From: Vibrio azureus
GTDB taxonomy: Bacteria > Pseudomonadota > Gammaproteobacteria > Enterobacterales > Vibrionaceae
DNA length: 64,000 nt
Reading direction: 5' to 3'
Assembly (NCBI RefSeq): GCF_002849855.1
Contig: NZ_CP018617.1
Coordinates: 1,054,001-1,118,000, forward strand
Shown here: positions 1 through 9,672 of the stretch, piece by piece
Layout of the letters: every line of letters begins with the position of its first letter
Numbering within the stretch: position 1 is the first letter of the stretch
Notes under the pieces: generated by a model
Seen by the model: the letters and a program-made list of their open reading frames with translations, nothing else
Databases searched by the model: none
Told to the model about the DNA's origin: nothing
Position numbers and translations under genes: made by a program

Positions 1-1175
1 ATAACATCCTCGCTATCATCGGCTTTATATTGGTTTTGTATGCAGCCATTGCATTTAATGAATCAAAAGGGGCAGCAGGGACATTATTAGTGATTCCAGT
101 CATGGGCAGTGCCATGATGATCCTATTCACTTCAAAAGAGACCTTATTCGGTAAAACTTTAAGCTTACAACCTGTCGTTTTTATCGGCCTGATGAGTTAT
201 AGCCTCTATTTATGGCACATCCCAATATTAGTTTTCTACCGTTATCTAGCAGAGCAACACTTCCACCTTTTTACCTATACTCTCCTTCTATTCCTGCTGT
301 CTTACGCTTCTTGGCGTTTTGTTGAAAAGCCTTTTCGTCGGCGCAATGTCATTTCCATGCCGACACTAACAGCCTTCATTTTCTCTCTATCTGTTCTACT
401 GATAACTTTAGGGGTTTGGGGGCATAAGAATGGTGGTTTTCCTGAGCGAAATGCTTTTTTTGCAGCAATGAAAGTCAATAATGGCTATGGACTAGAGTGT
501 AACGGAAACAGTGTCATCAATGCTCAATGCTCTTCCAGTACAACGCCCACAACGGCGGTATTAGGTAATAGCTACAGTATGGTACTTGTTACTCCTTTAG
601 CTCATAAAACGCCTTCAGGTGTGGTTCAACTGACCCAAGATTCTTGTGCCATTGGCTATATTGATCATATAAGGGATGCTGTTAACCTTAGATGTGGTGA
701 CTTTTTTACACAATCGCTCGAAACGATTCTAACAACGCCATCCATTGAACAAGTGGTGATTTCTTCTAACTTCGATAAAGAGCTATCTAATCACGAATAT
801 GAACAATCTTTTGGTGAGCTTTTACTCGAGCTAAGTTCAAAAGATGTCATTGTTGTTGGACCGCCCCCCTCAGCTCCAAAGCACATTGGCCAATGCCTGT
901 GGAAAGAAAAAATGTTTAATGACGATGGCAACGAGAACTGTGACTTCGCTCCAGCCCCAGGTTTTTATCAACACATCACCGAACTTTCCCAATATTTATC
1001 AGCATTTAAACACGTTACCTTCATAGACCTCACCTCGGTAATATGCCCGGAAGGAGTATGTAAAATGGCATTAGGTGAACACGACGCTATGTACACGGAT
1101 ACAGGCCACCTTTCATATTCTGGCTCCGCCACAGTTATCGATCACTTGGGTAGGGACCTGAACTTTAACGAATAA
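1..1175 (+). CDS. Acyltransferase family 3 / SGNH domain protein, 5' end missing
   Basis: The reading frame is open back to the window edge (first complete codon at base 3), so the true start lies outside. The visible part begins in membrane helices and contains the SYSLYLWH signature (bases 194-217) that marks the end of acyltransferase-3 (OafA-like) membrane domains. A periplasmic SGNH-hydrolase-like domain follows, with a GNS block (about base 564) and a DTGHLS block (about base 1100) that would supply the nucleophile and the Asp/His pair. Such fusions O-acetylate surface polysaccharides or lipopolysaccharide; that role is inferred from the family. The stop overlaps the convergent aldehyde dehydrogenase gene by 11 bases. 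Confidence 0.85.
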   Translation, partial: NILAIIGFILVLYAAIAFNESKGAAGTLLVIPVMGSAMMILFTSKETLFGKTLSLQPVVFIGLMSYSLYLWHIPILVFYRYLAEQHFHLFTYTLLLFLLSYASWRFVEKPFRRRNVISMPTLTAFIFSLSVLLITLGVWGHKNGGFPERNAFFAAMKVNNGYGLECNGNSVINAQCSSSTTPTTAVLGNSYSMVLVTPLAHKTPSGVVQLTQDSCAIGYIDHIRDAVNLRCGDFFTQSLETILTTPSIEQVVISSNFDKELSNHEYEQSFGELLLELSSKDVIVVGPPPSAPKHIGQCLWKEKMFNDDGNENCDFAPAPGFYQHITELSQYLSAFKHVTFIDLTSVICPEGVCKMALGEHDAMYTDTGHLSYSGSATVIDHLGRDLNFNE

Positions 1176-2577
1176 AAACCTTACGCAATATTTTCATAGC
1201 TTGATCTCTTCGTCTGCTCAATAATCGAGCTCGAGGTAGCCATGTCGGCGTGTGAAAAACGGTTTTGGCATGACTGAAAGTTTTAAATCCCTCTTCCGCA
1301 TGGTAATGCCCCATTCCAGATGCCCCTATTCCTCCAAAAGGAGCATCCTCAGCAGCGACATGTAGAATGGTGTCATTAATCCCCACACCGCCACTATGTG
1401 TACTACTAACAATTCTATCGATTAATGGCTTTTCTTCAGACATGATATAGAGCGCTAGCGGTCTCGGCTTGTTATTTATATATTCGATGACTTGGCTAAT
1501 ATTTGAATAAGGCTTAATTGGCAATATAGGGCCAAAAATCTCATCCTCCATAATCTTCATCTCTTCAGACACTTTCGTGACTAAATGAGGGTATAAACAC
1601 CTTCCTTGCAAACTATGGCTTTCGACCGTATGAATTTCTGCTCCTTTATTTTGAGCGTCGTCTAACAAGGCTTTGAGACGCTCATATTGGCGTTGATTAA
1701 TGATATGAGTTAACTGCTGATTTTGTTTAGTTTGAATATAAAACTTACTGAAGCGCTTCAAGAAAAGAGTCACAAAATCATTTAATTTCTGTTCCGGAAC
1801 AAAAACATAGTCTGGAGCAACACAAATCTGTCCAGCATTCATACATTTACCTAGAAGCACTGCATCCACTGCTTTTTTTAGATTGATGTCATCAGCGATG
1901 ATCACCGGTGATTTACCTCCCAACTCCAAAGTAATCGGCGTCAAGTTTTCTGCAGCAGCTTTAGCTACTGAGCGACCTACATTGGTTGAACCAGTAAAAA
2001 AGAGATGATTAAAAGGCAGTTGAGTAAATGCTTGAGCAACCTCAGTCTCTCCTTCTACAATTTGGACGTCATCGCTTAACTGACGGCATACATTGATGAG
2101 GACTTTGTTTGTTCTCGGCGTAAACTCACTTAATTTTATCATGGCTTTATTGCCAGCGGCGATGGCAGTAATAAGAGGAGATAAACTCAACAAGATAGGA
2201 AAGTTCCATGGAGATATAATGCCCACCACTCCTAAAGGTTGATATTCAACACGAACTCTAGAAGGCGAAAGTAACCAACCAGCATGGCGAGAACTTGGCT
2301 TGCACCATTTTTCCAAGTTTTTTAATGTGTAGCTAATTTGAGTAACGCTAGGCATGACATCAGCCATCATAGTGTCAAATGCAGAACGATACCCAAAATC
2401 GTCATTAACGGCTTGGATTAACTCTTGTTCATGAGTAAGTAATTGCTGCTTTAAAAGCAACAGCTTTTCTTTTCGTGTTGCGAGGTTTGGATAAGGGTCA
2501 GCTTTGTAGGCATGTTGCAGTTGTTCAAACTTTTGCAGTAATGTTTTGCCAACATCAATTTCTATAATGGCGTTCAT
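1165..2577 (-). CDS. Coniferyl-type aldehyde dehydrogenase
   Basis: This is a 470-residue NAD(P)-dependent aldehyde dehydrogenase. The general-base Glu lies in ITLELGGKSP (Glu218) and the nucleophile in GQICVAPDY (Cys252). The VAPDY context and the basic C-terminus are typical of the coniferyl aldehyde dehydrogenase (CalB-like) subgroup, so an aromatic or long-chain aldehyde is a likely substrate. The frame runs further upstream, but the ATG at 2577 follows AAGGAGCAAGG and gives a normal family N-terminus, so that start was chosen. It lies just downstream of, and in the same direction as, an acetyltransferase gene and may be co-transcribed with it. The substrate is not determined by sequence. 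Confidence 0.9.
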   Translation of the reverse strand: MNAIIEIDVGKTLLQKFEQLQHAYKADPYPNLATRKEKLLLLKQQLLTHEQELIQAVNDDFGYRSAFDTMMADVMPSVTQISYTLKNLEKWCKPSSRHAGWLLSPSRVRVEYQPLGVVGIISPWNFPILLSLSPLITAIAAGNKAMIKLSEFTPRTNKVLINVCRQLSDDVQIVEGETEVAQAFTQLPFNHLFFTGSTNVGRSVAKAAAENLTPITLELGGKSPVIIADDINLKKAVDAVLLGKCMNAGQICVAPDYVFVPEQKLNDFVTLFLKRFSKFYIQTKQNQQLTHIINQRQYERLKALLDDAQNKGAEIHTVESHSLQGRCLYPHLVTKVSEEMKIMEDEIFGPILPIKPYSNISQVIEYINNKPRPLALYIMSEEKPLIDRIVSSTHSGGVGINDTILHVAAEDAPFGGIGASGMGHYHAEEGFKTFSHAKTVFHTPTWLPRARLLSRRRDQAMKILRKVFIR

Positions 2578-2599
2578 ACCTTGCTCCTTATTTTTACCA

Positions 2600-3172
2600 T
2601 CAACACTTATCTTGATCATCAGAACAAGCCAAGTATAACTCATAAACACCTAATTGCTTATCAGCTCCCAAACCATAGAATTCATGAGAAATATAGTCTT
2701 TAAAAACAGCGCCAGCGCGTTGAGCAATTTTGATACTTGCAGGGTTATTTTCCATACACTGAAACTGCAAAGTTTGTATTTTTCCACGCTTTCTTATCAA
2801 TGGTAAGAATGTATTGAGTACCGCGCCGATAACACCGTAACCTCTCCCTGCTTCTGTCAGCCAGTAAGCAATCTCCGCGCTCCCGTTTTCCGTATTCAGC
2901 CCCTTAATGCCAAAGACACCAATAAAAACACCATTGCGCATCAAAGCAACCCAGAAGACTTCTGGTAAGGGAATACCGATTCTGTCTTTGATGTAATTTA
3001 TGGCCCCTCGCTCTGTCCTGACAGTATTAACCCAAGGTAGATAGAGAGATAAGTTTTCACGGGATGAGTTAACCGCTTTGAGTAAACCAGAGGCATGACT
3101 TGTACATAAAGGCTCGACAGAAAGCCAAGGAGAGATCATTAAAGACAAGTTTTGTTGATATCCTTGATACAT
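2600..3172 (-). CDS. GNAT acetyltransferase, RimJ/RimL type
   Basis: This 190-residue protein has the layout of the RimJ/RimL branch of the GNAT fold. An N-terminal segment LSVEPLCTSHASGL is followed by an EIAYWLTEAGRGYG-V block, which is the acetyl-CoA pyrophosphate-binding region, and by an N-P-A-S-I-K-I-A-Q-R-A-G motif. The family acetylates protein N-termini or small molecules from acetyl-CoA; the substrate here is unknown. The start at 3172 is preceded by AAGGAG at a slightly long spacing. The gene ends 22 bases before the start of the aldehyde dehydrogenase on the same strand. Confidence 0.85.
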   Translation of the reverse strand: MYQGYQQNLSLMISPWLSVEPLCTSHASGLLKAVNSSRENLSLYLPWVNTVRTERGAINYIKDRIGIPLPEVFWVALMRNGVFIGVFGIKGLNTENGSAEIAYWLTEAGRGYGVIGAVLNTFLPLIRKRGKIQTLQFQCMENNPASIKIAQRAGAVFKDYISHEFYGLGADKQLGVYELYLACSDDQDKC

Positions 3173-3367
3173 TTTCCTATCTCGCTCCTTACTGGACTTT
3201 ACCTGAGTATATTTTTTGTTTATTTAATGAGCAAACCTAGGATAAATCACAATTTAAATCGTTAAACACACTATAAAGCAAACGTTTGCATGACGTAGAT
3301 CACTTTAAAATGGGTCAGTTCGTTTTAGTATCCGCTCACTTTTACTAAATACAATATCAACAAGGTT

Positions 3368-4723
3368 ATGATAAAATCCTCTCTCGCGCTGTTAGTCAGT
3401 GCACTTCTCTTAACGGGTTGCCAAGACAGTTCAGAATCAACTCAAGAGTCAACATCGATAAAAATAGCCACATATAACCTTTCTTTTGATCGTGACTCCT
3501 TTGAGACTCTACTTTCTGAGATGCAAATTGAGCCAGAAAAACAAAATGCGTTAGTTCGCGGCTATTTCGACAACACCATTAGCAGTAATGATAGAAGCCT
3601 TGCTGAAAAAGTTATTCAAATTAGAAATGTAGCCGCAATTATACAAAAAAACCGCCCAGATGTATTAATGATGGCTGAATTCAATAATGATGGTACTGGT
3701 GAAAATAAAGCGGCGCTAGAAGGCTTCCAACGTAATTACCTTTCTGTTGCTCAAAGTCTTGATGGTGCTGGTAAATCAGCCAACCTATCCCCTATTACTT
3801 ACCCATATTTCGAATCTTATTCAACCAATACTGGACTGAACAGTCAGTTAGATCTCAATAACGATGGGATTATAGGTAAGCTACCTGGTGACAGCTGGGG
3901 GTTTGGTCGTTACCATGGACAATATGCTTTTGCGTTGCTCTCTCGTTATAAAATAGATTCCGATCATACTCGTACTTTCCAAACTTTTAAATGGAAGGAT
4001 ATGAAAGGTGAAGGTATTCCAACAATTACCGTTTGTGATGGCTCGATCTCACTACCACAAGGGATGTCCTGTGGAGACAACTGGTATAATGACGAAGAAT
4101 GGCAGCAGATTCGTCTTTCATCTAAAAACCATGTTGATGCCCCAATTGTCATCCCAACTGAAGGTGGAAATGAAACCGTTCACTTATTAATGTCTCACCC
4201 TACTCCTCCAGTCTTCGACTCAGGCAAGAACAAACAACAAAATGGCGCTGAAGTTGCATTTTGGCACCATTACATCCGAGGAGAAAACTATTTTTATGAT
4301 GACAATGGATTAAAAGGTGGATTAGAAAGTGGAGCAAAATTTGTCATCATGGGCGATCAGAACTTGGATCCTTTAGCTGGAGATGGTTTTAGCGAGATCA
4401 TGCAAGAACTTCATAATGATCCACTGGTTAATCAACATGTCATGAACGGATCTTTATATCCAAACAGCCTAGGCGCTGATGAGCATGCTGCTGATAGCTC
4501 ATCTTCACACCCAAGACCAGATAGGCTTACGTCAACTTTTGGTCTCGGTGTCGACTACGCAATTCCTTCAGCAAATCTCAAGGTAGTTCAATCGGGTGTT
4601 TATTGGCCAGCTTCTTATCAACAAGGTTACCCCCTTGTCAATGATCAACGCCTTGGAGAGCAAGGTAATGGTAAGAAAGTATCCTCAGATCATCGTCTCG
4701 TCTGGATTACGATAGCTAAATAA
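3368..4723 (+). CDS. Lipoprotein of the endonuclease/exonuclease/phosphatase family
   Basis: The 451-residue product begins with a lipoprotein signal peptide whose lipobox LLTGC places the lipidated Cys at residue 18. The mature part reads as an endonuclease/exonuclease/phosphatase (DNase I-like) fold: IKIATYNLSFD at the start, an MAEFNND metal-ligand Glu, FVIMGDQNLDPL in the middle and SSDHRLVW at the end, which carries the catalytic His. Related bacterial exported proteins cleave phosphodiesters in nucleic acids or lipids; the substrate here is an open question. The gene stands alone, with a hairpin terminator just downstream. Confidence 0.85.
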   Translation: MIKSSLALLVSALLLTGCQDSSESTQESTSIKIATYNLSFDRDSFETLLSEMQIEPEKQNALVRGYFDNTISSNDRSLAEKVIQIRNVAAIIQKNRPDVLMMAEFNNDGTGENKAALEGFQRNYLSVAQSLDGAGKSANLSPITYPYFESYSTNTGLNSQLDLNNDGIIGKLPGDSWGFGRYHGQYAFALLSRYKIDSDHTRTFQTFKWKDMKGEGIPTITVCDGSISLPQGMSCGDNWYNDEEWQQIRLSSKNHVDAPIVIPTEGGNETVHLLMSHPTPPVFDSGKNKQQNGAEVAFWHHYIRGENYFYDDNGLKGGLESGAKFVIMGDQNLDPLAGDGFSEIMQELHNDPLVNQHVMNGSLYPNSLGADEHAADSSSSHPRPDRLTSTFGLGVDYAIPSANLKVVQSGVYWPASYQQGYPLVNDQRLGEQGNGKKVSSDHRLVWITIAK

Positions 4724-4763
4724 TCTAAAGCCTTGATCGCTCTGGATAGCGTAGAAAAATAAA

Positions 4764-4787
4764 GCCAATCACAAAAAGTGATTGGCT
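4764..4787 (+). terminator. Hairpin after the lipoprotein gene
   Basis: GCCAATCAC and GTGATTGGC form a perfect 9-bp stem around a five-A loop, followed by TTCGTT. It lies 40 bases after the lipoprotein stop codon. The T-tract is weak, so termination is likely but not certain. Confidence 0.6.
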
Positions 4788-5194
4788 TCGTTAGAAGAAC
4801 AAGGCTGTTCACTAACAACGTCAATTTGGCTAGGAGCCCCTAGACTAACGGGGCAACTTGGTAATTAGCATAACTCAAACTCACCACATCGTTGATAAAT
4901 CTTCGACAATGTGAATGCTTGCACTTTAAACACATGTATGACTTTTTCTGTAACATTATTTTTGGGAGGCGTACAAGCTTTCTTCATGTGCCTTCAAGAA
5001 CCATGATTCAGAATTTCTGAAGTTACTTATATCCAAATAACCTTAAGATACTGTTTTCAGCGAGATGGCCTTAGCTCTCAGGCGCGGCAACGATTCAAAG
5101 ATATAATGGTTCTACATTGAGAATCGTTAATAAAGTCTGAGAGTAAAAGTCGCTCGCCCTTTGGGAGCGTGTCACTGAATCAAGCATCTTGAAG
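4788..5194. other. Intergenic region without a gene
   Basis: No coding frame with a plausible start and ribosome site was seen. The first half is unremarkable AT-rich sequence. The second half (5028 onward) is a copy of the dispersed palindromic element described separately. Confidence 0.6.
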
Positions 5195-5207
5195 TCACTT
5201 GGGTATA
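5028..5207 (-). repeat. Dispersed palindromic repeat, 180-bp version, inverted
   Basis: Read on the minus strand this starts TATACCCAAGTGACTTCAAG and ends with the inverse arm. The middle matches the 268-284-bp copies near 61.2 and 63.5 kb, including the AACGATTCTC and CTGAGAGC blocks, but lacks their internal stem CACTGAGCCGA/TCGGCTCAGTG. It overlaps the last codons and the stop of the TauE-type permease gene. Confidence 0.85.
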
Positions 5208-5938
5208 GATATCAAAGCCTCAATTACAGCTGTTACACCACAAACAAAACACAACGTAAGCGCCCCAAGCCTCACTTTTTCTTTAGGTAATTTTTGCGTT
5301 GTTTGAATTGCTAACCAGTAACCAAGAGCGGCAGCGGGTAACAATGGTAATGTCAACATAAAGTATTGAACATTAAAAAAGCCAGCAGGTATCTGAATTA
5401 TAAGGGATATGATAGAGCTACATACAAAGAATGCAGATAAGTTACCGCGTAACTGGTTGGCTTCTTGATGTTGTAGTAATAACGCCATTGGCGGCCCCCC
5501 TATTGCAGAGCTCGTCCCAAAAAGCCCAGAGAAAAAACCCGCAGAAAACATTCTGTTAGGGGTTGGTTCAATTCTAAAGGGCAATACACTGACAAGGACA
5601 GCAAATAGCACCAAGCAACCAATCCAGAGAGTTAAAGCTTGTGTAGAAACATAAAACAATAACATCCCCCCAACTATAGAACCCGGTACTCTGCCCAACA
5701 GCGCCATTTTCAGGCCACCGATTTCAATGCTACTGCGGTGTTTCATACTATTTAATAAAGAAATAAATAACGCCACGAGACAAATCGGAGCGGGTACGTA
5801 TTCTGGTGCCCATAGAATAAGGAGCGGCGCTGAAACAATAGCTAGACCAAAGCCAATGGCCGTTTGTACATAAGACCCAAGAAATATCAGCCCCATCGCG
5901 ACCCACGTCATTGAATCAAAATTTATTGACCACATCAT
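5195..5938 (-). CDS. TauE/SafE-type membrane permease
   Basis: This 247-residue polytopic membrane protein has about eight hydrophobic helices. It carries the glycine-rich repeat typical of the TauE/SafE (DUF81) family: LGSYVQTAIGFGLAIVSAPLL near the start and GFFSGLFGTSSAIGGPPMALLL after the midpoint. Family members are proposed exporters of sulfite, sulfoacetate or other anions; the substrate cannot be read from sequence. The final residues IPK and the TGA stop are encoded by the arm of a dispersed palindromic repeat, so the natural C-terminus may have been replaced. The gene is single and faces away from the downstream prepilin gene. Confidence 0.85.
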   Translation of the reverse strand: MMWSINFDSMTWVAMGLIFLGSYVQTAIGFGLAIVSAPLLILWAPEYVPAPICLVALFISLLNSMKHRSSIEIGGLKMALLGRVPGSIVGGMLLFYVSTQALTLWIGCLVLFAVLVSVLPFRIEPTPNRMFSAGFFSGLFGTSSAIGGPPMALLLQHQEANQLRGNLSAFFVCSSIISLIIQIPAGFFNVQYFMLTLPLLPAAALGYWLAIQTTQKLPKEKVRLGALTLCFVCGVTAVIEALISIPK

Positions 5939-6228
5939 TTTCTGTCATTTAGATTATAAACCATTGAATTATGCCACATACTTTAATGGTTGAAAAATAC
6001 TTGCTTAAGAAAAATGTCAATAGCGTCGGATTCAAGGAAAGCTAAGAAGATAATAAAAATGAGCAGTAACGTTACTTTGTTTGGACTGCTTGACGTTACG
6101 AGTTGTTATCTTACACTTCAAATGCATTATATCTGCCCCAGTACCCTAAAAGCCAACTCAAGGAAACGTTCTGGGTTTGTACCTCCGGGCCAAGAAAACA
6201 CACTAAACATTGATATTAAAGGGGATTT

Positions 6229-6765
6229 ATGAAAAACAAACTAGGCTTTACTTTAATTGAACTTGTGGTTGTCATTGTTATCTTGGGTATCTTAGCCGTT
6301 ATCGCCGCACCAAAATTTTTAGATCTACAAGATGATGCTCGTTCAGCAAGTTTAGAAGGGATGAAAGGGGCTATAGCTTCTGCATTAGGCATAGGATATG
6401 CCAAGCTCGCCGCCAATAGTCAAGAAAACTTACCCTATGTTTCTAATGTTGTGTCTACTGACATTACTCCGAAGCAATCCCTTCCTTTTGATGGTTGTCA
6501 GCTCAATGGTCCCAAAAATTGTGTATTTCTCTATGGCTACCCAGATGCCGATAATGAAAGCCTACCTTTACTCGTTAAAGGACTAGATGGACCCGACCCC
6601 GATTGGAAAATTATTAGACCTCCTCAGAGTTCTAACCAGCGTGAAGTGGTCATCGCACGCAAAGATAGTGCTAACGCGAGTATGACCGAATGTGGCGTTT
6701 TTTACGCTCCACCACTTAGTGATAATCAAACTTATACTCTGCGCGTTTTACCTTGCCCAAATTAA
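6229..6765 (+). CDS. MSHA-like type IV prepilin
   Basis: This 178-residue protein has a short basic leader, MKNKLG, then [28 protein letters not shown]. This is the class III signal cut by prepilin peptidase between Gly6 and Phe7, with the conserved Glu at mature position 5. Four Cys residues, including a pair near the C-terminus, suggest the usual disulfide-bounded loops. The [11 protein letters not shown] segment resembles MSHA pilins, and a ribosome site AAAGGGG precedes the ATG. No MSHA assembly genes are adjacent, so it is an orphan pilin. A type II secretion pseudopilin is a less likely alternative. Confidence 0.85.
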   Translation: MKNKLGFTLIELVVVIVILGILAVIAAPKFLDLQDDARSASLEGMKGAIASALGIGYAKLAANSQENLPYVSNVVSTDITPKQSLPFDGCQLNGPKNCVFLYGYPDADNESLPLLVKGLDGPDPDWKIIRPPQSSNQREVVIARKDSANASMTECGVFYAPPLSDNQTYTLRVLPCPN

Positions 6766-6803
6766 TGCTTTCAATACATAAATAACGCCCAGATAACATT
6801 AAA

Positions 6804-6830
6804 GGCCTCCAAATTAAGAATCTGGAGGTC
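6804..6830 (+). terminator. Hairpin after the prepilin gene
   Basis: GGCCTCCA and TGGAGGTC form an 8-bp stem (one G-T pair) about 40 bases after the prepilin stop, followed by ACTTTC. Moderate support as a terminator. Confidence 0.5.
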
Positions 6831-6843
6831 ACTTTCAAAGTTG

Positions 6844-6905
6844 ACCCTATACCCTTAGATATAGGGTATAGGGTAAACGTAACAAGGCTGCCGAAAATGG
6901 CAGCC
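6844..6905. other. Two further hairpins between convergent genes
   Basis: ACCCTATACCC (6844-6854) pairs perfectly with GGGTATAGGGT (6864-6874). Shortly after, GGCTGCC (6886-6892) pairs with GGCAGCC (6899-6905). They sit between the converging prepilin and prolyl oligopeptidase genes and probably help end transcription from both sides, although neither has a long T-tract. Confidence 0.5.
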
Positions 6906-6935
6906 TAATTTGATCGCTAATGTAAGTTTTGATGG

Positions 6936-9116
6936 TTAATGTAAGCTTGTTATACCCATATTAAATAAAGTAAACGCATACACATCTGCATATTTATCAA
7001 TAATTTTATGCGTTGGCGTTCCAGCACCATGCCCCCCGTTCGTCTCAATTCGTAATAACGTCGGTAGAGCGCCTTCTTGCTTAGATTGGAGTTCCGCTGC
7101 GAACTTGTACGAGTGTGCAGGAACAACACGATCATCATGATCCCCAGTTGTGACTAATGTTGCTGGGTAAGAGGTTCCTACCTGAACATTATGGACTGGC
7201 GAGTACTGCCTTAAATACTGAAACATTTCTTCACTCTGTTCCGCAGTGCCATAATCGTATGCCCACCCAGCTCCAGCGGTGAAGGTGTGATAACGCAGCA
7301 TATCGAGTACCCCAACGGCAGGGAGCGCCACCTGAAACAATTCGGGACGTTGAGTCATCACTGCTCCAACCAATAATCCTCCGTTAGAGGCCCCACTAAT
7401 GGCTAATTTGCTACTCGAGGTATATTTCTCGTTGATTAAAAACTCTGCTGCTGCGATAAAGTCATCAAACACATTTTGTTTTTGCATTTGAGTCCCCGCG
7501 TCATGCCAACGTTTACCATACTCTCCACCACCTCGAATATTAGCTACGGCATATATGCCTCCAAGCTCTAACCAAGCCGCTTCTCTGGCTCTAAAGCGAG
7601 GCGTGATACTGATATTAAACCCACCATAACCATAAAGAATCGTTGGGACACTGCCGTCCATTGGCGTGCCCTTTTTGTAAGTAACCACCATAGGTATGCG
7701 GGTTCCATCTTTAGAGGAATAAAATACCTGCTTTGATTCATATTGTTCAGTATCAAATGGAACATTTGAGCGGCTAGACCATTCACTTTGCCCCGTTAAC
7801 ACATTGAAGCGATACGTTGTTTTTGGTGTTTTGTAGTTAGAAAAAGAGTAATAAACCTCCGTTTGACTTTCTTTACCATTAAAGCCCGTCACACTTCCTA
7901 ACCCTGGCAAGGCAATATCACGAACAAACAGTCCTTGCATGTCATATTGCTTCACCTTAGACATCGCATCGACCATATAGCGTGCAAATAAAAAACCACC
8001 CGCCATCGAAATATTCAGCACCTGATCCGTTTCAGGGATCACATCTTGCCAATTTTCTGGTTGCGGAGCCTTCAGGTCGACTTTAACAACACGCTTATTT
8101 GGCGCATTGAAATTCGTCACAAAGTAAGCAATACCATTATTGACTTTAAGCAGTTCAGTATCGGAGTCAGTATTATTTACAATTGTCTGAATGGAGCTAC
8201 CAACCTCTAAAAGGTCTTTAAAGAATAACTTATTACCTGATGTTGAAGTACTTGCACTGATGAACAGGTAGCGTTGATCACTGGATATCTCTCCAGAAAC
8301 ATAACGATGCTTTTCCTCATCTTTGCCGCCGAAGATCAATCTGTCTTCCTCTTGGCTTAACCCAAGCTGATGATAATACAGCTTATGTTGATCCGTTTTG
8401 TCTGACATTTCACTGCCGCTTGGCTTATCATAGCTGGAGTAATAAAAGCCCTCGTTTCCAAACCAACTGATTTCACTGAACTTAATGTCCTTAAGTGTCT
8501 CACCAATCACACGCTTCGTTTCTGTCTCTATCGTGATCACTTTACGCCAGTCACTTCCTCCTTCCGATATACTGTAAGCGACTCTTGAACCATCGGGGGA
8601 AAAGCTCACATCAGATAAAGAAGTGGTGCCATCTTCGCTAAAAGTATTGGGATCGATAAAGACCTCTGGCTCTTGGCCCTCTCGCTGTCGGTAGAGCACG
8701 CTCTGGTTCTGTAACCCATCATTTTTATAAAAGTATTGGTATTCCCCTTCTTTAAAAGGACGCCCTAGTTTTTCATAGCTCATCAAGGCCGTTAATCGCT
8801 CTTTGATGTGTTCTCTATACTCGATCTGTTCTAGGTACTGAAAAGTCACGCTGTTTTGCGCCTGCACCCATTCTGCTGTCTCTACGCTTCGATCATCTTC
8901 AAGCCATCTATAGGGATCCTGAATTTGGTGACCAAAATATTCATCGACAACATCACCCTTTTGGGTCTCTGGGTAGCTAAGTTGCTGGGAGGGTTCAGTA
9001 CCTCCAATGCCGATGAACTCACTTCCATCAAGCGAAGAAGTCTGGTGAGCAAGTGCATCGTGTAATGGGTTCAATAACCCCATCACACTGGCCAAAATCA
9101 AGACATTGTTATTCAT
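6936..9116 (-). CDS. Exported prolyl oligopeptidase (S9A family)
   Basis: This 726-residue serine peptidase of the S9A family cleaves short proline-containing peptides. After an N-terminal beta-propeller, the alpha/beta-hydrolase domain carries the catalytic triad: Ser577 in GASNGG, Asp662 in HDDRV and His696 in NGGHGAG. The spacing is close to that of known prolyl oligopeptidases. The N-terminus from MNNNVLILAS to DALA is a good signal peptide, so the enzyme is probably periplasmic or secreted. The ATG at 9116 was chosen over one five codons earlier because AAAGGAT sits at ideal distance in front of it. Confidence 0.92.
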   Translation of the reverse strand: MNNNVLILASVMGLLNPLHDALAHQTSSLDGSEFIGIGGTEPSQQLSYPETQKGDVVDEYFGHQIQDPYRWLEDDRSVETAEWVQAQNSVTFQYLEQIEYREHIKERLTALMSYEKLGRPFKEGEYQYFYKNDGLQNQSVLYRQREGQEPEVFIDPNTFSEDGTTSLSDVSFSPDGSRVAYSISEGGSDWRKVITIETETKRVIGETLKDIKFSEISWFGNEGFYYSSYDKPSGSEMSDKTDQHKLYYHQLGLSQEEDRLIFGGKDEEKHRYVSGEISSDQRYLFISASTSTSGNKLFFKDLLEVGSSIQTIVNNTDSDTELLKVNNGIAYFVTNFNAPNKRVVKVDLKAPQPENWQDVIPETDQVLNISMAGGFLFARYMVDAMSKVKQYDMQGLFVRDIALPGLGSVTGFNGKESQTEVYYSFSNYKTPKTTYRFNVLTGQSEWSSRSNVPFDTEQYESKQVFYSSKDGTRIPMVVTYKKGTPMDGSVPTILYGYGGFNISITPRFRAREAAWLELGGIYAVANIRGGGEYGKRWHDAGTQMQKQNVFDDFIAAAEFLINEKYTSSSKLAISGASNGGLLVGAVMTQRPELFQVALPAVGVLDMLRYHTFTAGAGWAYDYGTAEQSEEMFQYLRQYSPVHNVQVGTSYPATLVTTGDHDDRVVPAHSYKFAAELQSKQEGALPTLLRIETNGGHGAGTPTHKIIDKYADVYAFTLFNMGITSLH

Positions 9117-9608
9117 AAATATCCTTTTCATAAAAATTAATTACCATTCATACCATTAAACCAATCGCTATGCCCAAGTCTCCTCAAACTAAACTCAATC
9201 AACCTCATCACAAAGAGCAGTCGATGTAAAACTCCTCATTTTTTTCTGTGCTGATTGATGAAAATGCCTAAAAGACAAACGCTCAGCTCAATATTCTGGA
9301 CTGATTTCAAACGATTATTTGACTCAGAGGTGCTTGAACAGGCAGCTATTTGGACATCATTAGTATCCTGTACAGTGATCACACTCACAGACAATACTTC
9401 ATGAAATAAAAGTCAACCCATGAAAAAACAAATAGGCAACTAAATGCATACATTAGAGTGTCAGAATGTGGAGTTCAACTTGTTATGAGGTTTATTTGGG
9501 CTGGCTCACTGAAGATAAGGGCTATTCAAAAAGTACAATGAGCATGTACTTACACGATGGAAGGGAATGCACTAAAAAGGTGGGAGGGCAACGCTTTTTT
9601 GCCTTTGA
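9117..9608. other. Intergenic region, at most a gene remnant
   Basis: No convincing gene was seen. A 61-codon frame at 9466-9651 reads WLTEDKGYSKSTMSMYLHDGRECT. This vaguely recalls the N-terminal part of tyrosine recombinases, but it runs into the adjacent palindromic repeat and has no good ribosome site. It is treated as a possible remnant only. Confidence 0.4.
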
Positions 9609-9661
9609 TATACCCAAGTGGCCCCGAGATACTTGTTTCAGAGCCAGGTGACTTGGGTATA
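9609..9661. repeat. Dispersed palindromic repeat, minimal hairpin version
   Basis: A 53-bp copy that keeps only the outer arms: TATACCCAAGTGGCC at the left and GGTGACTTGGGTATA at the right. It ends 11 bases from the stop of the downstream minus-strand gene. Confidence 0.8.
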
Positions 9662-9672
9662 GACGAGAACTA

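Noticed and set aside
9466..9651. 61-codon frame resembling the start of a tyrosine recombinase
   Set aside because: It has no ribosome site, ends inside a dispersed repeat and has too little sequence to support a family assignment.
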